Shown here piece after piece: positions 35,009 to 43,780 of a stretch of 64,000 nucleotides of DNA. The DNA comes from CAXBID01 sp049791475. GTDB lineage: Bacteria; Bacteroidota; Bacteroidia; Flavobacteriales; Flavobacteriaceae. The stretch covers positions 1 through 64,000 of the forward strand of contig JBAQZZ010000016.1 in assembly GCA_049791475.1 (NCBI GenBank), given 5' to 3'. Position 1 is the first letter of the stretch. The number at the start of each line of letters is the position of its first letter. The notes below the pieces were generated by a model. The model saw only the letters and a program-made list of their open reading frames with translations. It was not told the origin of the DNA and did not search any database. A program made the translations under genes and the position numbers.

Positions 35009-36976
35009 ATGGCAAACGAGAAAAAAAATATAAAAGATAAAAAACCAAAATTTAGTCCCTATTGGATTTACGGTATACTAATAGCCCTTTTTTTAGGATT
35101 TCAAGTATTTAACAGTGGTGGTTATCAAGATGGAAGCCTAACAACGCCATCAGATTTTTTTAGATATTTAGAAGATGGCGACGTTGAGCGTGTAGATATT
35201 GTTAAAAACACACGTGTTGCTAAAGTTTATTTAACAAAAGATGCACAGGCCAAAGAGATTCATAAAAACTCTAAACCCCAAACGTTTATACCTTCAGCTA
35301 CTAAATTACCAAATTATAAATTTGAGTTTGGAGATCTTCAAAATTTCGAAAATGAACTTAATGAAGCCACTGCAAATTTAACGACTAAACCTATTGTAAA
35401 ATTTAATACAGAAACCAACGATTGGGGAAACCTTTTAATGGGCATTTTGCCATTTATTTTACTAATAGGTGTTTGGATTTTTATTATGCGTCGCATGTCT
35501 GGTGGTGCTGGCGGAGGTGCTGGCGGTCAGATTTTCAATATCGGAAAATCTAAAGCAAAACTTTTTGATCAAAACACTGAAGTTAAAACAACCTTTAAAG
35601 ATGTTGCTGGTTTAGAAGGTGCAAAAGAAGAGGTTCAAGAAATTGTAGATTTTTTAAAATTTCCTGAGAAATATACCACTCTTGGTGGTAAAATTCCAAA
35701 AGGCGCTTTGCTAGTAGGGCCTCCAGGAACAGGTAAAACCTTATTAGCTAGAGCTGTTGCCGGTGAAGCTAAAGTGCCTTTCTTTTCACTTTCAGGTTCA
35801 GATTTTGTTGAGATGTTTGTTGGTGTTGGAGCCTCTCGAGTTAGAGATTTATTTAAACAAGCAAAAGAAAAATCACCTTCAATTATTTTTATTGATGAAA
35901 TAGATGCTATTGGTCGTGCCAGAGGTAAAAATGCCATGTCTGGAAGTAATGATGAGCGTGAAAATACGTTAAATCAATTATTAACAGAAATGGATGGTTT
36001 TGGTACTAATGCAAATGTAATTGTAATAGCTGCAACTAACAGAGCAGATATTTTAGACAAAGCATTAATGCGAGCTGGTCGTTTTGACAGACAAATTTAT
36101 GTTGATTTACCAGACGTCCGTGAACGTAAAGAAATTTTTGAAGTGCATTTACGCCCGCTTAAAAAAGCTAAAAATTTAGATTTAGATTTTCTTTCAAAAC
36201 AAACACCAGGTTTCTCTGGAGCAGATATTGCAAATGTTTGTAACGAAGCCGCATTAATTGCAGCCAGAAATGGAAAAAAAGCAGTTGACAAACAAGATTT
36301 CCTTGATGCTGTTGATAGAATAATCGGTGGTTTAGAAAAGAAAAATAAAATAATAACACCAAGTGAAAAACGTGCTGTAGCCTTTCACGAGGCAGGACAC
36401 GCCGTTACTAGTTGGATGTTAGAACATGCTGCGCCATTGGTAAAAGTAACAATTGTACCACGTGGGCGCTCTTTAGGAGCTGCTTGGTATTTGCCTGAAG
36501 AAAGACTTATAGTTAGACCAGAACAAATGCTTGACGAAATGTGTGCTGCATTAGGCGGTCGTGCTGCTGAAAAGGTGATTTTTAATAAAATATCAACGGG
36601 GGCTTTAAGTGATTTAGAAAAGGTAACCAAACAAGCCAGAGCCATGGTTACTATTTATGGTTTAAGTGAAAAAATTGGTAACTTAACATATTACGATTCC
36701 TCAGGACAAAATGAATATGGCTTTTCTAAACCTTACAGTGAGCAAACGGCCGAATTAATCGATAAAGAAATTTCAGAAATAATTGAGAAACAATATGCCC
36801 GTGCCATTGCCTTATTAGAGGAAAATAAAGATAAGCTCACACAACTGGCTGAAGTGCTTTTAGAAAAAGAAGTTATTTTTAAAGATAATTTAGAGAAAAT
36901 ATTTGGTAAACGGCCCTTTGAAAAAGAAGAGCAAGAAGCACCAAAACAGGAAGAAACAGAATCGCCCAAAGAGTAG
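35009..36976 (+). CDS. ftsH: ATP-dependent zinc metalloprotease FtsH
   Basis: A 655-residue membrane AAA+ protease that degrades membrane proteins and regulatory substrates. Two membrane helices flank a periplasmic part (residues about 18-34 and 143-162). Walker A GPPGTGKT is near residue 235, Walker B IIFIDEIDAIG near residue 291, the second region of homology near residue 345, and the zinc motif HEAGH near residue 460. The C-terminal tail is Glu-rich. A strong terminator follows at 37005-37046. Confidence 0.98.
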   Translation: MANEKKNIKDKKPKFSPYWIYGILIALFLGFQVFNSGGYQDGSLTTPSDFFRYLEDGDVERVDIVKNTRVAKVYLTKDAQAKEIHKNSKPQTFIPSATKLPNYKFEFGDLQNFENELNEATANLTTKPIVKFNTETNDWGNLLMGILPFILLIGVWIFIMRRMSGGAGGGAGGQIFNIGKSKAKLFDQNTEVKTTFKDVAGLEGAKEEVQEIVDFLKFPEKYTTLGGKIPKGALLVGPPGTGKTLLARAVAGEAKVPFFSLSGSDFVEMFVGVGASRVRDLFKQAKEKSPSIIFIDEIDAIGRARGKNAMSGSNDERENTLNQLLTEMDGFGTNANVIVIAATNRADILDKALMRAGRFDRQIYVDLPDVRERKEIFEVHLRPLKKAKNLDLDFLSKQTPGFSGADIANVCNEAALIAARNGKKAVDKQDFLDAVDRIIGGLEKKNKIITPSEKRAVAFHEAGHAVTSWMLEHAAPLVKVTIVPRGRSLGAAWYLPEERLIVRPEQMLDEMCAALGGRAAEKVIFNKISTGALSDLEKVTKQARAMVTIYGLSEKIGNLTYYDSSGQNEYGFSKPYSEQTAELIDKEISEIIEKQYARAIALLEENKDKLTQLAEVLLEKEVIFKDNLEKIFGKRPFEKEEQEAPKQEETESPKE

Positions 36977-37004
36977 ATTTTATCATATTCTGTTAAGCTT
37001 TTAG

Positions 37005-37046
37005 TAAAAATCTTAAATTAATCGTATGGTTAATTTAAGATTTTTT
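37005..37046 (+). terminator. Intrinsic terminator after ftsH
   Basis: A perfect 16-bp stem: left arm AAAAATCTTAAATTAA (37006-37021), an 8-base loop, right arm TTAATTTAAGATTTTT (37030-37045), ending in a T run. The stem is AT-rich but long. Confidence 0.7.
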
Positions 37047-37053
37047 ATATTTG
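37046..37053 (+). promoter_or_regulatory. Candidate -7 box for the LUD-cdsA-psd operon
   Basis: TATATTTG follows directly after the ftsH terminator and lies 39 bases before the LUD-domain gene. No -33 TTG is present at the right distance. Confidence 0.4.
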
Positions 37054-37092
37054 ATAAATTCCTCAAAAAAATAGTTAATAGCGCCTAACTAA

Positions 37093-37701
37093 ATGAGTCT
37101 TTTTAGAAAAATTTTTGGTTCAAAATCTGATCAATCAGGTGAAGAGCTAAAGTCTAGTGATAGGGGCAAATATATGCCCGAAATAAAGTTGCCAATAGAC
37201 GAGAGGTTTACTATAAACTTTAAAGCTAATGGTGGCAAGTTTTTGTATTGCGAAAACCTAAATGAAGTATTTGAGAACTTAGACCATATTATTGAGGAAA
37301 ATAAATGGCAAGAAAAGAAAGTTTTATTACTAGATAAAAATTTAGAGGATAAGTTTAAAAATACGAAACTAAAAAAAGCTTCAAAAATTAGTGATTCAAG
37401 TTTTTTCTTAACTACTTGCGAAAACCTAATTGCAAATGATGGTTCTTTGCTTATTTCTTCAAAACAAATCTACGAGAAAAAATTACCCGAATTACCTTTG
37501 AATTTCATCGTTTTTGCTACCACAAGCCAAATTGTTGAAAATATAGGAGAAGGTTTAAGAGGTATAAAATCTAAAAATCGAGAAAAAATTCCAACAAATA
37601 TTACCACTATAAAACACTTCAAATCTGGTGATGATAAAGATTTTTTAAGTTATGGCAGTAGCGCCAAAGACTTATATCTATTACTTTTAGAAGATTTATA
37701 G
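37093..37701 (+). CDS. LUD domain protein
   Basis: A 202-residue protein of the LUD (LutC/YkgG-like) domain family. The core pattern is a strand with LTTCENLIANDGSLLISSKQ near residue 115 and LNFIVFATTSQIVENIGEGL near residue 137. LutC proteins take part in L-lactate oxidation, but lutA and lutB are absent here. Instead the gene leads straight into cdsA with a one-base gap, a neighbourhood often seen in flavobacteria. Its job there is unknown. Confidence 0.78.
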   Translation: MSLFRKIFGSKSDQSGEELKSSDRGKYMPEIKLPIDERFTINFKANGGKFLYCENLNEVFENLDHIIEENKWQEKKVLLLDKNLEDKFKNTKLKKASKISDSSFFLTTCENLIANDGSLLISSKQIYEKKLPELPLNFIVFATTSQIVENIGEGLRGIKSKNREKIPTNITTIKHFKSGDDKDFLSYGSSAKDLYLLLLEDL

Positions 37702-37702
37702 A

Positions 37703-38524
37703 ATGAAAGAAATTCATATCCGATTACTTTCAGGCTTGCTCTATATTTTATTATTAATATTTTCTTTATTTAATGAGCATGCAGTAATAATACTCTTTTT
37801 TGTATTTGGGTTAATTTGTATGGGAGAATTCAAAAAATTAATTCAGCTATCAAGTAATATTCCATACTTCATTTTTATAATACTTTATACTGTTTTTGCA
37901 TATTGGCAATTGGCTTTAAACACAGACAATGGTTTAAATGAAATTACTCAAATACTTATGGTACTTACCATATTTGTTGAGTTGTTTTTAATTAAAGATT
38001 TGTTTTCAGGAAAAACCATTCCGTTATTTAGCACCAAACGTTTTATACTTACAACATTCTATTTATCAAGTAGTTTTGTGTTTTTAGTTTTAATTTCAAA
38101 CTATTACAAAGTGTATAACCCGAGTATATTATTAGGGGCATTTATATTGGTTTGGGTAAACGATTCTTTTGCGTATTTAGTTGGTAAAAACTTTGGAAAA
38201 CAAAAACTTTTTGAAAGAATTTCACCAAAAAAAACGGTTGAAGGTTTTATGGGCGGCTTATTCTTTTCCTGTATTGCAAGTTATTTTATCGCTACCTTTA
38301 CAGAGACATTAACATTTACAAATTGGCTAATTTTAGGAATAATTATTAGTGTATTTGGAACTTTAGGAGACTTAATAGAATCGAAATTTAAACGTCAAGC
38401 CAATGTTAAAGACAGTGGTGTTATTATGCCTGGTCATGGAGGTTTGTTAGACCGTTTAGATAGTATTATTTTTGCAGCTCCTTTTATATATTTATTTTTA
38501 AGAATTTTACCCTATGTTTCATAA
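37703..38524 (+). CDS. cdsA: Phosphatidate cytidylyltransferase
   Basis: A 273-residue multi-pass membrane enzyme that makes CDP-diacylglycerol. About seven helices are visible. The C-terminal signature GDLIESKFKRQANVKDSG near residue 218 with PGHGGLLDRLDS is the CDP-synthase motif, and ISPKKTVEGFMGG precedes it. It overlaps psd by 11 bases. Confidence 0.95.
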   Translation: MKEIHIRLLSGLLYILLLIFSLFNEHAVIILFFVFGLICMGEFKKLIQLSSNIPYFIFIILYTVFAYWQLALNTDNGLNEITQILMVLTIFVELFLIKDLFSGKTIPLFSTKRFILTTFYLSSSFVFLVLISNYYKVYNPSILLGAFILVWVNDSFAYLVGKNFGKQKLFERISPKKTVEGFMGGLFFSCIASYFIATFTETLTFTNWLILGIIISVFGTLGDLIESKFKRQANVKDSGVIMPGHGGLLDRLDSIIFAAPFIYLFLRILPYVS

Positions 38525-39170
38525 AGAAGGACATAAAATTATAGTAATAACACTTGTTATTGTTGTTGCATGTTTTTTACTAATTGATAGTTTTATTAAC
38601 ATCACTTGGTTAAGAACCTTCATCATGATTACGTTATTAGTATTCTTAATATTAATTCTTCAATTTTTTAGAAATCCAAAACGTCATACTTCAATAAATG
38701 AAAAACAAGTGGTATCGCCAGTTGATGGCAAAGTTGTTGTAATTGAAGAAGTTTTTGAAAAGGAATATTTTAAAGAAAAACGATTGCAAGTTAGCGTATT
38801 TATGTCGCCAATAAATGTTCACGTAACGCGTTACCCTATTAGCGGAAATGTTATATACAGTAAATATCATGCTGGTAAATATCTAGTAGCATGGCACCCT
38901 AAAGCTAGTGAAGAAAATGAGCGTACAACCATAGTTGTTGAAAACGAAAGTTACGGAAAAGTACTTTACCGACAGATTGCTGGTGCACTCGCAAAACGCA
39001 TCGTAAATTATGCGAAACAAAATGACAAAGTTATACAAGGAAGCGATTCAGGATTTATTAAATTTGGTTCGAGAGTCGATTTATTTTTACCTTTAGATAC
39101 TAAAATTAAAGTAACACTTAATCAAAAAGTTCGTGGAGGCGAAAGTGTTATTGCTGAAATTAATGAATAA
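38514..39170 (+). CDS. psd: Phosphatidylserine decarboxylase, short type
   Basis: A 218-residue proenzyme of the short PSD type that makes phosphatidylethanolamine. Two membrane helices are at residues about 10-26 and 29-46. VSPVDGKVV near residue 62 and FMSPINVHVTRYP near residue 98 are family marks. The self-cleavage site that forms the pyruvoyl group is probably the Gly-Ser in IKFGSRVDLF near residue 183. It overlaps both its neighbours, consistent with one operon with cdsA. Confidence 0.93.
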   Translation: MFHKEGHKIIVITLVIVVACFLLIDSFINITWLRTFIMITLLVFLILILQFFRNPKRHTSINEKQVVSPVDGKVVVIEEVFEKEYFKEKRLQVSVFMSPINVHVTRYPISGNVIYSKYHAGKYLVAWHPKASEENERTTIVVENESYGKVLYRQIAGALAKRIVNYAKQNDKVIQGSDSGFIKFGSRVDLFLPLDTKIKVTLNQKVRGGESVIAEINE

Positions 39171-39429
39171 CGAAAAATTAGACATAGAATTTCAAGATGC
39201 TGTAAATCGGGTAAATGCACACACCGAACCGTTTCCAGCAGATACACTTTTAAAGCTTTATGCGTACTTCAAAAAAGCGACTAACAATTACGACAGACCA
39301 AGCAGTAAAAAACCCATAATTAATGCGTTTAAGACTAATGCTTTATTTCAGATAGAAAATATTACTGAAGACGAAGCTAAACGCACCTATATTGAACTTG
39401 TTACTAATTACTTTTTGTATAGAGAGTAA
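39163..39429 (+). CDS. Acyl-CoA-binding protein
   Basis: An 88-residue protein of the acyl-CoA-binding family. DIEFQDAVNRVNAH opens the first helix, LLKLYAYFKKAT holds the ligand-facing Tyr and Lys, and YIELVTNYF ends the domain. I use the ATG at 39163 rather than an upstream GTG because that gives the domain's normal start. It overlaps psd by 8 bases and closes the phospholipid operon, which fits a role in acyl-CoA buffering. Confidence 0.85.
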   Translation: MNNEKLDIEFQDAVNRVNAHTEPFPADTLLKLYAYFKKATNNYDRPSSKKPIINAFKTNALFQIENITEDEAKRTYIELVTNYFLYRE

Positions 39430-39451
39430 TTTTTACTACTTATTTTATATA

Positions 39452-39533
39452 CTTGATTTTGTAAAAATTTTCAACTGACTTCGTTTAACGTTGGATATAA
39501 GTGATTAAAACGGACTCATATCATGAAAGCATT
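39452..39533 (+). repeat. Left-end module sequence shared with 21326-21408
   Basis: An 82-base block related to the one at 21326-21408. It contains TTCGTTTAACGTTGGATATA; the 7-mer GTTGGAT at 39490-39496 fits the integron R' core GTTRRRY. It lies between the acyl-CoA-binding gene and the accessory lipoprotein gene. Confidence 0.6.
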
Positions 39534-39561
39534 GTAGCACATTAAACCAAACCGAAAACCA

Positions 39562-40125
39562 ATGAACAAAACCATAGTATTATTATTACTATTGACAATC
39601 GGATTTGTATCCTGTAAAAACTCAAAAAAGGAAATTGAAAGAGTTGAAATTGCTAAACAATATTTTAAGGTTCTTGACAATTCAGACTACTCTAAAATGT
39701 CTGATTGGTTTGCGGATAGTCTAACTACAATTGAAGGAGAATATAAACAAACATATTCCAAAAGCGATTATTTGGAGTTTTTAAAATGGGATTCTGTTTT
39801 TGACCCTAACTATGAAATACTTGAAATTGAGCAAGAGAACGGAATTGTAAAAGCAAAAATTTCAAAGATGGACAAAAGAATCTCTTTTCTTCACGAAGAA
39901 CCATTTATAACAAATCAGACTATAAAGTTCAAAAACGACAAAATAATTAGTGTAGATACGGAATACGTGGATTTTAATGAATCGACTTGGGAAAAGAATA
40001 AAAACGGACTTTTAAGTTGGATTGATGAAAATCATCCCGAATTAAACGGATTTATATACGACCAAAAAGAATCCGGAGGAATAAAATACTTAAAAGCAAT
40101 TGAACTGTATAAAAACAAAAAATAA
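39562..40125 (+). CDS. Lipoprotein of unknown function, NTF2-like pattern
   Basis: A 187-residue protein with a lipoprotein signal (LLTIGFVSCKNSKK, Cys near residue 19). After the signal, IAKQYFKVLDNSDYSKMSDW followed by FADSLT resembles the first helices of an NTF2/SnoaL-like cone fold. A long strand region and a C-terminal ENHPELNGFIYDQ follow. No active-site residues are evident. It is the only gene of the putative cassette at 39490-40259 and is transcribed toward valS. Confidence 0.65.
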   Translation: MNKTIVLLLLLTIGFVSCKNSKKEIERVEIAKQYFKVLDNSDYSKMSDWFADSLTTIEGEYKQTYSKSDYLEFLKWDSVFDPNYEILEIEQENGIVKAKISKMDKRISFLHEEPFITNQTIKFKNDKIISVDTEYVDFNESTWEKNKNGLLSWIDENHPELNGFIYDQKESGGIKYLKAIELYKNKK

Positions 40126-40161
40126 CGTGCTATAACACCTAAAAATAATTGCTAAATTAGT

Positions 40162-40259
40162 GCTTAACCAAAGGTCTTTGCAGTTTTTCTGCGTCTGATT
40201 TTCCTTCGGAAAATCCTCGCACAAAAACCCGCAACTATTCTGATACAGAAGCGTTAAAC
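40162..40259 (+). repeat. attC-like extended palindrome
   Basis: The outer 7-mers are GCTTAAC (40162-40168, fits RYYYAAC) and GTTAAAC (40253-40259, fits GTTRRRY). Between them four nested stems pair in order: TTGC/GCAA (40178-40181 with 40231-40234), GTTTTT/AAAAAC (40183-40188 with 40223-40228), TGCG/CGCA (40190-40193 with 40218-40221), and GATTTTCC/GGAAAATC (40197-40204 with 40208-40215), with loop TTC. The unpaired bases fall mostly as small bulges, as in folded attC sites. Confidence 0.55.
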
Positions 40260-40274
40260 GAACTTTTTTAAAAA

Positions 40275-42995
40275 CTACTCCAAACTAGCCAAACTAGCCT
40301 TCAATGTTTCAATTTTCGCCAAAGCATCGGCTTCCTTTTTCTTTTCGCTAGCTACTACCTGCTCTGGAGCACCAGCCACAAAACGTTCATTTGAAAGCTT
40401 CTTTTGAACCGATTTTAGGAAACCTTCTGTATAATTAAGCTCTTCAGTAAGTTTTATAATTTCAGCTTCAACATCAATAGCACCAGCCATAGGAATAAAA
40501 TACTCATTAGATTTTACCCTAAATGTTAATGCACCCTCAACGGTTTGTGATACAGAATCCATGCTTTCTAAGTTTCCTAATTTAGCAATTACCGAGTCAA
40601 AAGTGGTATTGTATTTTTCATTATTAATTACTGAAAAAGGAATAGCATCTTTAAAAGCAATGTTTTTTTGTTTCCTAATGTTTCTAATTCCTGAAATAAC
40701 TTCTGAAGCAAAATCAAATTCAGAAATTAAAGTGCCATTTACAGCTTTTGTTTCTGGCCATTTAGAAACTATTAAAGCCTCTTCTGGTGTACGCTCAGAA
40801 ATATATTGCCAAATATCCTCTGATAAAAATGGCATAAACGGATGCAAAACTTTTAAATTATTCTCAAAAGCTTCAATTGCCGCTTTGTAAGTTATAGCAT
40901 CAACTGGTTTCTGATATGCTGGTTTTATAATTTCTAATAACCAAGACGAAAAATCATCCATAATCAATTTATAGATGGTCATTAAAGCATCACTTAATCT
41001 ATATTTGCTAAACTGATCTTCAATTTCTGCTAAAGCTTTTTGAAATTTAGCTTCGTACCATTCTAAACCAACTTTTGCAGTTTCTGGTTGTGGGATACTT
41101 TCATGAATTTCCCAACCTTGAATTAACCTGAATGCATTCCAAATTTTATTCCCAAACGCTTTTCCTTGTTGGCAGAGGGCTTCATCAAACATTAAATCGT
41201 TTCCTGCGGCACTACTTAATAGTAATCCAACACGTACACCATCAGCACTGTATTGCTCAATAAGTTTTAAAGCATCTGGAGAATTCCCCAAGCTTTTACT
41301 CATTTTACGGCGTTGTTTATCGCGAACCAAACCTGTTAAATATACGTTTTGAAAAGGTTTTTCATCTTTATACTCGTAACCAGCAATAATCATTCGTGCT
41401 ACCCAAAAGAATAAAATATCTGGAGCGGTTACTAAATCATTGGTTGGATAATAGTATTTTATATCCTCGTTTTCTGGGTTTCTTATGCCATCAAATACGC
41501 TCATTGGCCATAACCATGATGAGAACCAAGTATCTAAAGCATCCGTATCTTGTTTTAAGTCTGAGGCTTGAAGTTGGGCGTTTGAAGTCGCCACTCTTGC
41601 TTTTTTAATCGCTTCTTCTTTGTTTTCGGCTACTACAAAGTCTTCTTTTCCATCACCATAGAAATACGCTGGAATTTGTTGTCCCCAAAGTAATTGACGT
41701 GAAATATTCCAATCGCGAATATTTTCCATCCAATGGCGATAGGTGTTTTCAAACTTTTTTGGAAATAAATTTATTTCAGAATCTGCTCCTAAAACCGCTT
41801 TAATTGCTGGTTTTACTAAGTCTTCCATTTTCAAAAACCACTGATCGCTTAATCTTGGTTCAATTACGGCTTTGGTTCTTTCAGAAGTTCCTACTTTATT
41901 TATATGTGTTTCCGTTTTTACTAAAACACCAGAATCTTCAAGCTCTTTTGCAACTGCTTTTCTAGCCACAAAACGATCTTGACCTTCAAAATGTAATCCG
42001 AAACTATTTAAAGTCGCATCGTCATTAAAAATATCAATAACTTCAAGATTGTGTTTATCACCTAAAACCTTATCGTTTTCATCATGTGCAGGCGTTACTT
42101 TTAAGCATCCTGTACCAAACTCAACATCAACGTATTCATCTTCAATAATGGGAATTACGCGATTACAAATTGGCACTATGGCTTTTTTTCCACGTAAGTG
42201 CGCAAAACGTTCATCATTAGGATTAATACAAATTGCTGTATCTCCAAAAATAGTTTCAGGGCGTGTAGTTGCGATGATTAGGTATTCCTCCCCTAAATCC
42301 TCCCCTAGCCTCTCCGAAGGAGGAGAACCAGCAAGTTTGCTTTCATAAACTTGATCAATTCCCCCTTTGGGGATTAGGGGGACTATTTTATACTTAATAT
42401 AATACAAATTCCCTTGTCGCTCCTCATGAATTACTTCTTCATCAGACAGTGTTGTTTTTGCTTCAGGATCCCAATTTACCATGCGGTAACCTCTATAAAT
42501 TAGTCCTTTTTCATATAAATCAACAAAAACCTTAATTACAGCTTCTGACATATCGTCATCCATCGTAAACTTGGTTCTATCCCAATCACAAGAACATCCT
42601 AGTTTTTTTAATTGTTCAAGGATTACACCTCCATATTCATCAGTCCAATCCCAAGCATATTTTAAAAATTCTTCACGAGACAAATCATTTTTATCAATAC
42701 CCACCTCCTTTAATTTGGCAACCACTTTGGCTTCGGTAGCAATAGATGCATGATCTGTACCAGGAACCCAACACGCATTTTTACCTTGTAAACGGGCACG
42801 ACGTATTAAAACATCTTGTATAGTAACGTTAAGCATGTGCCCCATATGCAACACACCGGTAACGTTAGGAGGCGGAATTACTATGGTATAAGGCTCTCTA
42901 TCATCTGGTGTTGAATGAAAATAATTATGAGTCATCCAGTAATCGTACCACTTGCTTTCTACCTGACTTGCATCATATTTTGATGGAATTTGCAT
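40275..42995 (-). CDS. valS: Valyl-tRNA synthetase with in-frame repeat insertion
   Basis: A class I synthetase of about 906 residues that charges tRNA-Val and edits mischarged threonine. The HIGH-type motif is PPPNVTGVLHMGHML near residue 41, the editing-domain strand IATTRPETIFGD near residue 240, and KMSKS in RRKMSKSLGNSPD near residue 568. A C-terminal coiled coil ends the protein. I chose the ATG at 42995; a TTG at 43028 lies inside the promoter. Residues about 205-236 (VPLIPKGG to LGEDLGE) are an extra peptide encoded by a palindromic repeat (42288-42383). Otherwise the enzyme looks intact. Confidence 0.96.
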   Translation of the reverse strand: MQIPSKYDASQVESKWYDYWMTHNYFHSTPDDREPYTIVIPPPNVTGVLHMGHMLNVTIQDVLIRRARLQGKNACWVPGTDHASIATEAKVVAKLKEVGIDKNDLSREEFLKYAWDWTDEYGGVILEQLKKLGCSCDWDRTKFTMDDDMSEAVIKVFVDLYEKGLIYRGYRMVNWDPEAKTTLSDEEVIHEERQGNLYYIKYKIVPLIPKGGIDQVYESKLAGSPPSERLGEDLGEEYLIIATTRPETIFGDTAICINPNDERFAHLRGKKAIVPICNRVIPIIEDEYVDVEFGTGCLKVTPAHDENDKVLGDKHNLEVIDIFNDDATLNSFGLHFEGQDRFVARKAVAKELEDSGVLVKTETHINKVGTSERTKAVIEPRLSDQWFLKMEDLVKPAIKAVLGADSEINLFPKKFENTYRHWMENIRDWNISRQLLWGQQIPAYFYGDGKEDFVVAENKEEAIKKARVATSNAQLQASDLKQDTDALDTWFSSWLWPMSVFDGIRNPENEDIKYYYPTNDLVTAPDILFFWVARMIIAGYEYKDEKPFQNVYLTGLVRDKQRRKMSKSLGNSPDALKLIEQYSADGVRVGLLLSSAAGNDLMFDEALCQQGKAFGNKIWNAFRLIQGWEIHESIPQPETAKVGLEWYEAKFQKALAEIEDQFSKYRLSDALMTIYKLIMDDFSSWLLEIIKPAYQKPVDAITYKAAIEAFENNLKVLHPFMPFLSEDIWQYISERTPEEALIVSKWPETKAVNGTLISEFDFASEVISGIRNIRKQKNIAFKDAIPFSVINNEKYNTTFDSVIAKLGNLESMDSVSQTVEGALTFRVKSNEYFIPMAGAIDVEAEIIKLTEELNYTEGFLKSVQKKLSNERFVAGAPEQVVASEKKKEADALAKIETLKASLASLE
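42288..42383. repeat. Palindromic repeat element inserted in frame within valS
   Basis: A GC-richer 96-base block with local hairpins CTCC-GAA-GGAG and CCCC-TTT-GGGG. Its ends are inverted repeats: CCCCTAAATCC near 42290 and GGGGATTAGGGG at 42369-42380. It resembles the CCTCCCCTAAATCC-type repeats found between flavobacterial genes. It is exactly 32 codons long, free of stops in the valS frame, and sits just before the first strand of the editing domain. Confidence 0.7.
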
Positions 42996-43025
42996 GCTTT
43001 GGAATAGTTTTTGAATATTGATGTG

Positions 43026-43033
43026 CAAAAGTA
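43026..43033 (-). promoter_or_regulatory. Candidate -7 box of the valS promoter
   Basis: The - strand reads TACTTTTG (TAnnTTTG), 30 bases before the ATG at 42995. It overlaps the upstream TTG start candidate, which is a reason to prefer the later ATG. Confidence 0.45.
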
Positions 43034-43304
43034 CTTATATTTCTTTTTCTGTGAAAGTTATATAACTCATGATAAAACTGAATTAACTAATATTTTAACA
43101 ATCTTTAAATATAAACACCGAGAAGTTATATGTACTTTTAACCCAGTTGAATATGTTAACAAACATGCATTTCGTCTATTTTTTTTGTAGATTATAGTAA
43201 AAGTGAGTATGTTTGATTTGAATTATGAAATAAGAATAAACAACATTTTGCCACTAATTAACGATTTAGGCAAGACAAAAATTTTAAAAATAAAAATAAA
43301 AAAT

Positions 43305-43730
43305 ATGAAACAATTAATTACTATTTTATTTATTGGATTACTAAGTTTTTCAGTAAATGCACAGGAAAAAGTTGCCAAAATAGACTTTAAAACTGATACC
43401 ATTGATTATGGAACCATTGAAAAAGGAGCTGATGGCGTAAGAGTTTTTGAATTTACTAATACAGGTGATGCACCCTTAATAGTATCAAAAGTAACGTCTA
43501 GTTGTGGTTGTACCGTACCAAAATGGTCTAAAGAACCTATTTTACCGGGAAAAACTGGAGAAATTCAAGTGAAGTATGATACCAATAGAGTTAACCCAAT
43601 CAGAAAAACGATAACTGTAATTTCTAATGCGGATACACCAACAGTTGCCTTAAAAATAAAAGGTTTGGTTGTAGATTCTAGTAAAGAAAATGTACTTGAA
43701 AAAAAAGATAAAAGTATCGTACAACAATAA
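43305..43730 (+). CDS. DUF1573 secreted protein
   Basis: A 141-residue secreted protein. The signal peptide MKQLITILFIGLLSFSVNAQ ends in an Ala-Gln cut site. The mature part is a single immunoglobulin-like DUF1573 domain with DYGTIEKGADGVRVFEFTNT, the conserved SSCGCTVPKW near residue 66 and the late ITVISNAD strand. I use the ATG at 43305 because a longer reading frame from 43203 would bury the signal peptide. The domain is common in Bacteroidota surface proteins; its role is unknown. Confidence 0.85.
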   Translation: MKQLITILFIGLLSFSVNAQEKVAKIDFKTDTIDYGTIEKGADGVRVFEFTNTGDAPLIVSKVTSSCGCTVPKWSKEPILPGKTGEIQVKYDTNRVNPIRKTITVISNADTPTVALKIKGLVVDSSKENVLEKKDKSIVQQ

Positions 43731-43749
43731 AAAACTTAATTCAGATACC

Positions 43750-43780
43750 AAAAAGCCTAAACATAATGTTTAGGCTTTTT
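43750..43780. terminator. Bidirectional intrinsic terminator
   Basis: A perfect 13-bp stem, AAAAAGCCTAAAC (43750-43762), loop ATAAT, GTTTAGGCTTTTT (43768-43780). It lies between the DUF1573 gene and the convergent retropepsin-PDZ gene and touches the latter's stop codon, so it can serve both. Confidence 0.85.

Larger units (their letters stand above)
39490..40259 (+). mobile_element. Candidate integron-like solitary gene cassette
   Basis: The unit runs from GTTGGAT (39490-39496) to GTTAAAC (40253-40259). Both fit GTTRRRY, the crossover core of integron attC sites. One + strand gene is inside, and its end carries a long palindrome (40162-40259) arranged like an attC site. No integrase gene is in the window. 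This is inferred from structure only; a non-integron repeat with chance core matches is the alternative. Confidence 0.45.

Noticed and set aside
35635..36969. Several open frames antisense to ftsH
   Set aside because: All fall inside the intact FtsH coding region and carry no recognisable domains.
42995..43028. TTG start that would lengthen ValRS by 11 residues
   Set aside because: The codon lies inside the TACTTTTG promoter box, and the ATG at 42995 gives a normal ValRS N terminus.
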